Assembly: GCA_016931715.1 (NCBI GenBank)
Contig: JAFGEF010000095.1
Location: 1 to 50,468, forward strand
DNA length: 50,468 nt
Direction of reading: 5' to 3'
DNA from: Sedimentisphaerales bacterium
Lineage (GTDB): Bacteria; Planctomycetota; Phycisphaerae; Sedimentisphaerales; Anaerobacaceae
A model generated the notes under the pieces. That model was given only the letters and a program-made list of their open reading frames with translations, had not been told where the DNA came from and did no database searches. Position 1 is the first letter of the stretch. Every line of letters starts with the position of its first letter. The position numbers and the translations under genes are program-made. Positions 43,899 to 50,468 of this stretch are shown here, one piece after another.

Positions 43899-45053
43899 TT
43901 AACTTATGCTGAGGTCGCGAATAATTCCGTGAGCAGCTTCGTTTTTAAGCTCAAGGGTATATTCGCCAATCAACTCTCCGCACTCGTAATCGCCGCTGCT
44001 GGCGAGAGGTTTATAGTGGAAACTTCGTCCGGCAAGCGGAAGCACATTGATTCGACTCGAATCAAGAAGCAGCACCGCATCCTGCGGCATCCAGCGTGTA
44101 GTAACAATTCTGCAAACGCCGAAGTCACTCTCATAGATACCAACCATATTTGTAAAGGTCGTATCATTGGCGCCATAGCTGCGGCTGTCAGCACAGAAAG
44201 CATTTATTTTTCGCTTTTGAAATCCGCCCACAACTATCAGGTTAACATTGCCGTTGCTGTTCTCCCAGATTTTTCTCAGTACGTAGTTGAGTTTTTCCTC
44301 ATCAAGTTCAGTACCAGATGGAAATCCGCTGTCACCAGTGTGGACAACATTGCTGGAAAGATTCTGGATAATACCTTTCATCGACCTTCTGACATCGCCG
44401 CTGCCCTCGGGATTGCCTGACGGCTGGCCGCCGTTGATGACGGTATTTTCCAAATCGCGAATCAATTCTCTCAATCGTTCCTGTTTCTGAAAATCAAGCT
44501 CATCAGCAAGAGACAACTGGCTCGCGGCCATATCCGTTCCGCTTATTTTTATCGAAGCAGTAAATATCTGTGTATAGTTTGAGCACCTGCTTCGATTAGT
44601 GAATCTTGCTGTAGGCTGGTCATCACCTTCGAGAGCTGCGTTGCCCAGAATATTTATCACCTTGTTATCGGCGAGATTTTCCGGTGTGGTGCCTGCATAG
44701 CCGCGTACGACTGTCAGAGTATTTGTACTGACATTTGTCACGAGCATCAATTCTTCGCTGCCTTCAATCTGAATCTGGTCGCCGATACGAAACCTGCTGC
44801 CGTTATCGACAACAAAATCGGTGTCACTTGCCGGATTGCTGAAAGTACTGTCGTTCACCGCGTCTTTGTTGGCAAGCAGCTCATCTTCGAGCCATTCGTG
44901 ACGTGTGCTTCTTGCCTCGCGCATCGGATCACCCAGTGCATCGAGCAAATGTGTCTCATAAGGTGAAATCAATCCGATAACATCCGATACGTCCTCAGCC
45001 AGTTCCGGCAGTGTCGTACCGGCTGAATATGTCGCTTTTCCTGTAAATGCCAT
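43899..45053 (-). CDS. Major capsid protein, SU10 / DUF5309 type
   Basis: This 384-aa protein matches HK97-fold capsid proteins of the DUF5309/SU10 group. It begins MAFTGKATYSAGTTLPELAEDVSDVIGLISPYETHLLDALG, has RFRIGDQIQIEGSEELMLV and a TRVRGYAGTT-like segment, and ends with YECGELIGEYTLELKNEAAHGIIRDL. It carries the inserted beta-rich domain usual for the group. AGGAG precedes the ATG. It is the hallmark gene of the module. Confidence 0.85.
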   Translation of the reverse strand: MAFTGKATYSAGTTLPELAEDVSDVIGLISPYETHLLDALGDPMREARSTRHEWLEDELLANKDAVNDSTFSNPASDTDFVVDNGSRFRIGDQIQIEGSEELMLVTNVSTNTLTVVRGYAGTTPENLADNKVINILGNAALEGDDQPTARFTNRSRCSNYTQIFTASIKISGTDMAASQLSLADELDFQKQERLRELIRDLENTVINGGQPSGNPEGSGDVRRSMKGIIQNLSSNVVHTGDSGFPSGTELDEEKLNYVLRKIWENSNGNVNLIVVGGFQKRKINAFCADSRSYGANDTTFTNMVGIYESDFGVCRIVTTRWMPQDAVLLLDSSRINVLPLAGRSFHYKPLASSGDYECGELIGEYTLELKNEAAHGIIRDLSIS

Positions 45054-45121
45054 ATTTTATTCTCCTGTATTTTTTTTGTTAGTATTCTTATTCATGTTGT
45101 TGCAATTACATATAATGCTTT

Positions 45122-45631
45122 TTAGAGGTAGTTTCTTCTCGCTTTCAAATACTCCTGCAAATCCTTTCGAGAGCCTGAATTGGCAGCTTTACGGGCTGCA
45201 TTGGCAAGAACTGTATAAACATCATTCGTGCGATTCTTCGCTCCTGATGTCTTGGATGAAACTGCGTTCTCGCCGGTATTTTTGAAAAGATACTGCTTGT
45301 CCTTTTTCAACTGCTCAATCACATCGTCAACATCCGTATCTTCGTGCTCATTCATTTTCGCTTTTGCAACGAGAACAGCGGATTCAACATCAACTGTTCC
45401 GGCGGCGATAAGCTTTTGTGTCAACTTCTGCTCGGTACGAATGCCGTTCAACTGCTCGTTTAAGCTCGATGCCTGTTTCTGTGATTGAGACAGCAATTCG
45501 GTCAACTCCTCAACTTTCTTCTCGGCACTCTGTGCCCTTTTACGATAACGAATAGATTCGGTGACAGGGACAAGTCTTGATTCGTCACTATCTGCTGCTT
45601 TGTCTTCTGACATAATTTCCTGCGTCTGCAT
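45122..45631 (-). CDS. Phage capsid scaffold protein
   Basis: This 169-aa protein is charged and almost wholly helical, with a long coiled coil (about residues 25-70, YRKRAQSAEKKVEELTELL... SLNEQL) and a basic C-terminus. Size, composition and position between portal and capsid genes fit a scaffold that guides capsid assembly. No protease motif is seen. AAAAGGAG precedes the ATG. Confidence 0.75.
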   Translation of the reverse strand: MQTQEIMSEDKAADSDESRLVPVTESIRYRKRAQSAEKKVEELTELLSQSQKQASSLNEQLNGIRTEQKLTQKLIAAGTVDVESAVLVAKAKMNEHEDTDVDDVIEQLKKDKQYLFKNTGENAVSSKTSGAKNRTNDVYTVLANAARKAANSGSRKDLQEYLKARRNYL

Positions 45632-45645
45632 TGATTGCTCCTTTT

Positions 45646-47166
45646 TTAACTTTCATAACCTAATTCTCTGAGCAACTGCTCAGTTGAAACACCCAATTCT
45701 TTCTTTAACTTTGCTTCTTCCAGTTTTTCCATTGTATTCTCAGGCAAAGGACTTGGAAAAATCACATCTACATGTCTGTCCTCCGGCTGCGTTTTGTAAA
45801 TGCCTGCCATGTCGAGCATACTCAGCACTATTTTGCTGATTTGCTTTATCCCCTCGCTGTATGTAAATCTTTTCCGCTCGTTCTTCGAGAGCATTCCCAT
45901 AAGCGTTAATCTCAGCGCAACCGCACTTGTGAGATTGCCCAATCTATCCTTCAAAACTCCGGCAACCATCGGCGTAACGGAACTGACCTTATCCATCGCT
46001 TCGCGTATTTCCGCAATGTGCAGGCCTTCACTCGGAGTCGCCTCATCGCCGCCGAACTGCTCGATGGAAGCATCCGGATTATCTGTGTACCACATCCTTC
46101 CGGGTGAGACAGGTTTATTCTCGAAACCCTCGATTCCCTTGCCGAGATACATCTTAAACGACTGGAACGTAATTCTGCTTGCCCTGTCACTGAGCCTTGT
46201 ATTCAACTCATCCTGCAGAGGTATCAAAGGCTCAACGTCACTGTGTCCCTCATAATAGTAAGGCTGTGCGATGTTCTGGATATGCACAACAGGCAGAAAG
46301 CCCCAGGGCAGCCTGCCTTCAGCGACAAGTTCCTTATCCTCGTACCTCTGCCAGGCATCAGCAGAAGTAATTTCCGTCACGCAAACAGTTTGCCTGTCAT
46401 CCGCCCGTTTGCCCGATGAAAGAATACGCGAAAGAAAAGAGCCTTTTGAGGCGATGGTATTTTTCTTCTGATAAAAATTCTGCACGTAATAATTTATTTT
46501 TTTATAATCATTTTCATCCAGAACAGGCAGCGCTCTTGGCGCTTCAATCAGCTCGAGAGCGATTGTTTGAACCAGTCGAATCGCATCTTCTATGGTTCCC
46601 CTGTCACGGGTGTCCATAGAGCGTTTGGTGTATAAAGGAGATGTGGCGTTAGAGAGGATTTGTTCGCCAGGCCTGACGAAACAATCGACGAATCCATAAA
46701 CGCTTCCGAGCACTGCCATATCCTGGAAAAATCCTATTGCACCGTTGGCGGAAAATAATGCCTTTAATAACATCTCGACTTCTGCACTTTTTCCGCCGTT
46801 CGGTGACTTGGAGATTATGCTGACCGGCTTGCCGAACAGGAAATCAACGATAGCATTCACTCGCCAGGCTATATCGTTTTCAATTACGATTTCTTTCCGC
46901 TGCACATCCGATAGCTGCCTTGTTCCGAGGGAGCCTGTATGTGTATAGCCCGTTATCCTCGAAGGCAGGCCAATTTCCTGTGCCTGAATGTAACGATGCC
47001 CGTTCTCGATGAGTCTGCTATCGCTGATTTGTATCGCTGGATTGGCGTAATAATTCCACAACTTCTCGAAGTGAACATTCAACTGCGGCCATTGCGAATC
47101 AACGAGCCAGTCGATAAAGTCCGATTGAATTTCTGTGTTCTGAAATATGCCGGTTTCAAATCCCAT
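45646..47166 (-). CDS. Phage portal protein (SPP1-type)
   Basis: This 506-aa protein forms the dodecameric DNA gate of the capsid. The sequence has the portal wing and clip pattern: WLVDSQWPQLNVHFEKLWNYY, NDIAWRVNAIVDFLFGKPVSI, FQDMAVLGSVYGFVDCFVRPGEQ, VPLIPLQDELNTRLSDRASRITF-like, and the helix KDRLGNLTSAVALRLTLMGMLSKNERKRFTY. The ATG at 47166 has GGAG 7 bases upstream; the 5' extension to a GTG at 47253 was rejected. It is the first gene of the module, and no terminase lies upstream. Confidence 0.85.
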   Translation of the reverse strand: MGFETGIFQNTEIQSDFIDWLVDSQWPQLNVHFEKLWNYYANPAIQISDSRLIENGHRYIQAQEIGLPSRITGYTHTGSLGTRQLSDVQRKEIVIENDIAWRVNAIVDFLFGKPVSIISKSPNGGKSAEVEMLLKALFSANGAIGFFQDMAVLGSVYGFVDCFVRPGEQILSNATSPLYTKRSMDTRDRGTIEDAIRLVQTIALELIEAPRALPVLDENDYKKINYYVQNFYQKKNTIASKGSFLSRILSSGKRADDRQTVCVTEITSADAWQRYEDKELVAEGRLPWGFLPVVHIQNIAQPYYYEGHSDVEPLIPLQDELNTRLSDRASRITFQSFKMYLGKGIEGFENKPVSPGRMWYTDNPDASIEQFGGDEATPSEGLHIAEIREAMDKVSSVTPMVAGVLKDRLGNLTSAVALRLTLMGMLSKNERKRFTYSEGIKQISKIVLSMLDMAGIYKTQPEDRHVDVIFPSPLPENTMEKLEEAKLKKELGVSTEQLLRELGYES

Positions 47167-47364
47167 TTTCGTTCTCCGTTTTTCAATTTTTTCTTTCTTT
47201 TCAAGAGCGAGACAAAAAACATATGTCTCCCTGTAATTGGCGCGGTGGCGCACTTTTGATTGAAAAGTACGCTGAAAATGAGGGGTTAAAATAGGTAAAG
47301 TGACATTAAGAAAAGTTAAAAGTCAAAAGGAAAAATGTAAAATGAAAAGAGAAAAAACTATTTT

Positions 47365-48240
47365 TTAACGAGTAATTTTCAAATTCGGCAAAGCCACTTG
47401 TAAATCTTCCACCTGCTCATCTGATATACTCGGGTAGTTACTTAGATTAAGTTTTTGCAGATTTATTAGACTTTTAATTGGTTCAAGGTCTGGTAATTGA
47501 GTTTCCCAAATCACTAAAGACTGAAGATTTGTTAATCCTTTAATTGGTTCGATATTGGAAATATGATTCCTGGCTAACGCAAGCCCCCGCAAGTTTTTCA
47601 GGTTTTTCAAAGGCTTAATGTCGGATACTAAGGTATCAGAGATGGTAAGATTCTCCATTTTGGTTAAATCGCTCAAAGGTTTAATGTTTGATACTTGAGT
47701 CGATACCATAACTAATTCTTTGAGATTATGAAGATTTGAGAAAGGCTTGATGTTTTTAAATTGTGTTCCATATATTTGAATACTCTCAATGTTGGTAAGT
47801 TTGCTAACAGGATTTAATTCTATAAGAAAAAGTTTATTAAAATTAATAATTCCAAGCTTTTCAAGAGACTTCACCCATCCAGGAATATTTTCTTGAGGAA
47901 ATTGAACATCAATAAAAGCAAGGCTTTTAAGATTTATAAATTTATCGAGAAACTTCAAATCTGCAATCTCACATTGCTGAAGATAAAAGTTAGTGATTTT
48001 CGCAAAATCTTCGTCTGTCAAATCATTAGGTTCTTTTTCAATTTTAGCTTGAAAACGGAGTTGCTCTGCGGCTGCTAGTCGGATTACTTTCTCGCTGTCT
48101 GGGTCAGGCTTTGGTTCCTGATCGAAAATCGCTTCGACTAAAGCAACTATCACGAATAATGCAAAACATACAGACGCGATAATGTATTTTTGCCTTGATG
48201 GTTTCTTCTTTGTTACGTTTTTTTCTGTTTCGTTATTCAT
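47365..48240 (-). CDS. Membrane-anchored leucine-rich-repeat protein (paralogue 1)
   Basis: This 291-aa protein has a polar N-terminus, one transmembrane helix (about residues 19-38) and a Pro/Asp linker. Internalin-like LRRs of 22 residues follow (LTNIESIQIYGTQFKNIKPFSN, LTKMENLTISDTLVSDIKPLKN, LTNLQSLVIWETQLPDLEPIKS). It ends DEQVEDLQVALPNLKITR, as the upstream paralogue does. Its ATG overlaps the stop of that paralogue by 4 bp. Its partners are unknown. Confidence 0.8.
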   Translation of the reverse strand: MNNETEKNVTKKKPSRQKYIIASVCFALFVIVALVEAIFDQEPKPDPDSEKVIRLAAAEQLRFQAKIEKEPNDLTDEDFAKITNFYLQQCEIADLKFLDKFINLKSLAFIDVQFPQENIPGWVKSLEKLGIINFNKLFLIELNPVSKLTNIESIQIYGTQFKNIKPFSNLHNLKELVMVSTQVSNIKPLSDLTKMENLTISDTLVSDIKPLKNLKNLRGLALARNHISNIEPIKGLTNLQSLVIWETQLPDLEPIKSLINLQKLNLSNYPSISDEQVEDLQVALPNLKITR

Positions 48241-49184
48241 CTGATAATTTTCAAATTCGGCAAAGCTTTTTGTAAGTCTTCCACCTGCTGGTCTGTTATA
48301 TTTTTACAATTATTTATAACAAGTGTTTTTAGTTGTGTAAGATTCTTTAAGGATTCAAGGTCGGATACTGGAGTTCCTATAAGGTTCATCCTCTGCAATT
48401 TTGTTAATCCTCTTAAATGCTCAATATTTGATACCTGAGTGCCGCTAATATCCAGGTACTGCAGGTTTGAAAGGTTCTTAATAGGCTCAAGGTCGGAAAC
48501 CTGAGTTTCATAAAGGTCAAGCAACTGCAGATATTTGAATTCCTTTATTGGCTCAAGGTCGCTTATATTAGTAAAGCTAAGTTCAAGTGACTGCAGATTT
48601 ATTAATTCCTTTATCGGCACAAGATCAGCTATCATTCCATGATCATCTTTACTCCTCATGGAAAGGTTAAGCCTTTGCAGTTTTTTGAGAGAAAAAAGAG
48701 GCTTGTAGTTTTTTATCTGCGTAGAAACTATTGTGAGAGATTGAAGATTTTGGAGTTTCTTAAGTGGACTTAAATCAAGAGCGAATCTCTTATTGATATC
48801 AAAAATGCCAAGCTTTGCAAGAATCTTCATCCATTCAGGTATAGCATTTTCCGGGTAACGAAGAGCACTTAGTCGAAGCTGCTGAAGGTTTGTTAATTTC
48901 TCAAGCATTTTGAAATCACAGAGTTCTTTTCCGTTAAGATATAATACCTCGATTGTTGCTAAATCTTCTTCAGTCAGCTCATTGAGATTTTTTTGAAGTT
49001 GACCTGAGGCTGCCTGTCGAATTATTTTCTCACTTTCCGGGTCTGGTTTTGGTTCCTGATTGAGACTCGCTACAATCAAAGCACCTATTAACAAAAGTAC
49101 AAAGCATACAGCCGCGATTATGTATGTTCGCTTGGAAGGTTTCTTATCTTTTACGTTATTTTCTGTTTCGTTATTCATATTCAT
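48237..49184 (-). CDS. Membrane-anchored leucine-rich-repeat protein (paralogue 2)
   Basis: This about 315-aa protein has the same architecture as the downstream paralogue: MNNETENNVKDKKPSKRTYII, a transmembrane helix, a QEPKPDPESEKIIRQAA linker and 22-residue LRRs (LKYLQLLDLYETQVSDLEPIKN-like, LSNLQYLDISGTQVSNIEHLRG). The two arose by tandem duplication. The start is uncertain among ATGs at 49178 and 49184; a longer reading to 49214 runs into a palindrome and was rejected. There is no clear ribosome site. Confidence 0.8.
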   Translation of the reverse strand: MNMNNETENNVKDKKPSKRTYIIAAVCFVLLLIGALIVASLNQEPKPDPESEKIIRQAASGQLQKNLNELTEEDLATIEVLYLNGKELCDFKMLEKLTNLQQLRLSALRYPENAIPEWMKILAKLGIFDINKRFALDLSPLKKLQNLQSLTIVSTQIKNYKPLFSLKKLQRLNLSMRSKDDHGMIADLVPIKELINLQSLELSFTNISDLEPIKEFKYLQLLDLYETQVSDLEPIKNLSNLQYLDISGTQVSNIEHLRGLTKLQRMNLIGTPVSDLESLKNLTQLKTLVINNCKNITDQQVEDLQKALPNLKIIR

Positions 49185-49189
49185 AAATT

Positions 49190-49253
49190 TGTAGGGTGTG
49201 TTATAACGCACCATTTCTTAATGATTATTTGGTGCGATGCATCGCACCCTGCA
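49190..49253. repeat. Nested palindromes upstream of the LRR pair
   Basis: GGTGCGATGCATCGCACC (49231-49248) is a perfect 18-bp palindrome. GGTGTGTTATAACGCACC (49195-49212) is near-perfect with one wobble. TGTAGGGTG and CACCCTGCA at the ends pair with one mismatch. The design is the same as at 5885-5933, although the sequence differs. Confidence 0.75.
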
Positions 49254-49258
49254 ATTAT

Positions 49259-49540
49259 TTAATTAGAGCTATTATGTAATTCTCTCGAACTTTGTATCCG
49301 CCAGATGAGCGAAGCAATAAAAACTAAAAATATCGCCGGCACTATAAGCAATTCAGCTTTTTCTGTCACATGCCCAATCTTCAATACTATTTTCAGGAAT
49401 GGACTTAATTCCTCTCCCGCTCGCGCATAAGTCGCTAAAAGCTTAGGAACATAAAAGACCAGCAATCCATAAGCAAAAACCAACAACATCATTGCGACAA
49501 GGCAAAGACTTGATATCTGAACTTGTTTTTTGGGCGACAT
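49259..49540 (-). CDS. Small two-pass membrane protein, GspF/PilC-tail-like
   Basis: This 93-aa protein has two transmembrane segments (about residues 11-33 and 63-82), joined by VFYVPKLLATYARAGEELSPFLKIVL. The segment is reminiscent of the VPKF..F...G.ELP motif in GspF/PilC membrane platform proteins. The similarity is short and may be only local. No clear ribosome site is seen. It lies between the LRR pair and another small membrane-anchored protein on the same strand. Confidence 0.55.
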   Translation of the reverse strand: MSPKKQVQISSLCLVAMMLLVFAYGLLVFYVPKLLATYARAGEELSPFLKIVLKIGHVTEKAELLIVPAIFLVFIASLIWRIQSSRELHNSSN

Positions 49541-49582
49541 ATTTTTTTCTTTCTATCAATTGAATTTATTAAATCTAATAAA

Positions 49583-50065
49583 TCACTGGATATTAACAGT
49601 ACTGATAATCGAATTACTTCCATTCGCTGTACGAACAAAACCTTCATAGCCGCCGAAACCGTCACTGCTCAGAATCGAATCGAAGTTTTCGTATATGCTT
49701 CCGTCTTCAAAGATAAGGTTTCCTCTCAAATTAAGCCTTGCACCCAGACTCTGAGAGTTGAATCTTTTTATTTCTACCTGCTGAATCTTTTTTTCCTGAT
49801 AGACCTGGCCGATACAAGCCGCAATAAAAGCATCTGCAAGCTGCTTTTTTCTATCCAGCGTAAGGTCCTTTGCGGCTTCAGTGGTCTGTATATGAAGCGA
49901 TGAGGGGAAAGAAGCCGAATAGCTGCTTCGCGAAGCTCTTCCCGCTTCTTCTATACTTTTTGAAAGTTTTAACGTATTCTTCTTTATAGAACCAGTAAGA
50001 ATAATGATTCCCACTACAAAACCGACAGATAATATCAAAGCGCTTTTTTCAAGACTCCCAGTCAT
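49583..50065 (-). CDS. Membrane-anchored protein of unknown function
   Basis: This 160-aa protein has one N-terminal transmembrane segment (about residues 8-25) followed by a Ser-rich linker and a mixed alpha/beta domain (about residues 60-150). AGGAG lies 9 bases before the ATG. No family is recognised. It may be in one transcription unit with the small membrane protein and LRR genes that follow at short spacing. Confidence 0.6.
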   Translation of the reverse strand: MTGSLEKSALILSVGFVVGIIILTGSIKKNTLKLSKSIEEAGRASRSSYSASFPSSLHIQTTEAAKDLTLDRKKQLADAFIAACIGQVYQEKKIQQVEIKRFNSQSLGARLNLRGNLIFEDGSIYENFDSILSSDGFGGYEGFVRTANGSNSIISTVNIQ

Positions 50066-50183
50066 TTTTATTTTCTCCTGATAAAATATTTCTCTTAGCC
50101 GTTGTTAACAAATATACCATATTATAATAGACGTATGAAGCGCAAATTCGTTACAAAAAAATTATAAAATTAATAAAATATTA

Positions 50184-50353
50184 AAACTGACCGATTATGA
50201 ATTGAATGATGTTATATGTGCTGTTGTTATAGATACTTATTGAAACTTTTCATCCGGAGTCTAAGCCGAAGTATCTGGGCAACGAATATATTTCATGCAG
50301 CGATTGTAAATACTCATTCGGTAGCCAGATGCTTCACTGCCAGGCTGTGTCGC
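50184..50353. repeat. Repeat-rich spacer before the transposase-like start
   Basis: AAACTGACCGATT (50184-50196) equals the end sequence of the MITE-like element at 29.2 kb. At 50250-50284 and 50318-50345 are degenerate inverted arms with GAAGTATCTGGGC and GCCAGATGCTTC, related to the palindromic repeat family. The gap 50066-50431 contains nothing else recognisable. Confidence 0.5.
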
Positions 50354-50431
50354 AATTACGATTAAAATGTTTTTTTATTTGTTTTGACGATATGTTATAA
50401 TAAGGCAACCAAAAACGAAAGGGATTTCTTT

Positions 50432-50468
50432 ATGGCATATCGATATGGAGACCGCAAGCAGACGATGC
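50432..50468 (+). CDS. Start of a probable transposase gene (cut by the window end)
   Basis: ATG GCA TAT CGA TAT GGA... reads MAYRYGDRKQTM, with AAAGGGA 7 bases upstream. This N-terminus resembles IS1182-type transposases common in planctomycetes and other groups. Only 12 residues are visible, so the call rests on recall of that start motif and needs the downstream sequence. Confidence 0.45.
   Translation, partial: MAYRYGDRKQTM

Larger units (their letters stand above)
35766..47166 (-). mobile_element. Phage-like morphogenesis module without visible terminase or integrase
   Basis: Fifteen tightly packed minus-strand genes, mostly with strong ribosome sites, encode portal, scaffold, capsid, connector, tail/fibre, hub-like and holin-like proteins. 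No terminase, integrase, tape measure, tube, endolysin, repressor or attachment sites are seen. Both flanks carry ordinary chromosomal genes. It may be a domesticated particle or GTA-like cluster, or a prophage remnant. Confidence 0.75.

Overview
The window looks like a piece of a Planctomycetota chromosome, most likely a Phycisphaerae-type lineage. This is inferred from gene content, not from a marker gene. The pointers are a tiny histone H1-like protein, a prepilin-type protein with the planctomycete-style C-terminal tail, RNI-type and internalin-type leucine-rich-repeat proteins, ankyrin and beta-propeller fusions, a DUF6941-like protein, many lipoproteins, and a moderately AT-rich genome with AT-rich spacers. 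No rRNA, tRNA or CRISPR array was seen.

Layout. 1-7.5 kb: histone-like protein, flavodoxin, a 513-aa protein with an HPr-like segment, a LolA-like lipoprotein candidate, a large secreted LRR protein, a HAD phosphatase and a LysR regulator. 7.7-11.8 kb: gdhA (NADP-type glutamate dehydrogenase), divergent from the LysR gene across a spacer with a dyad, then a PEP/pyruvate-binding-domain protein with a RecA/KaiC-like N-terminus. 11.9-16.8 kb: two ankyrin fusions on the minus strand, one with an erythromycin-esterase-like domain and one with a thioredoxin-like C-terminus. 17.2-19.1 kb: a fold-back (MITE-like) element directly upstream of a CE15-type glucuronoyl-esterase-like enzyme with Gly/Met-rich insertions. 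19.6-23.4 kb: a BlaI/BlaR1-like operon in which the sensor ends in a TolB-like beta-propeller, preceded by two palindromic operators. 23.5-34.6 kb: family-4 uracil-DNA glycosylase, lipoproteins, a pseudopilin with a decayed partial copy, MipA/OmpV, a hotdog thioesterase, a second MITE-like element, a repeat-rich membrane-anchored protein, an ICMT-like membrane protein and a three-gene PemK-toxin-type operon. 34.7-35.8 kb: a spore-photoproduct-lyase-like radical SAM protein.

35.8-47.2 kb is a compact minus-strand phage morphogenesis module: portal, scaffold, SU10/DUF5309-type major capsid, connector and tail proteins, fibre-like and LamG proteins, a hub-like protein and a holin-like coiled-coil protein. 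No terminase, integrase, tape measure or lysin is visible. A genome-type palindromic repeat sits inside the module. A domesticated particle or GTA-like cluster is therefore worth testing against a simple prophage remnant.

47.3-50.1 kb: two tandem membrane-anchored LRR paralogues that overlap by 4 bp, and two small membrane proteins. The window ends in the first codons of what looks like a transposase gene. Its upstream region shares an end sequence with the MITE-like element at 29.2 kb.

The main candidates for something undescribed are the terminase-less capsid module, the propeller-bearing BlaR1 system, the three-gene toxin operon and the two fold-back elements.
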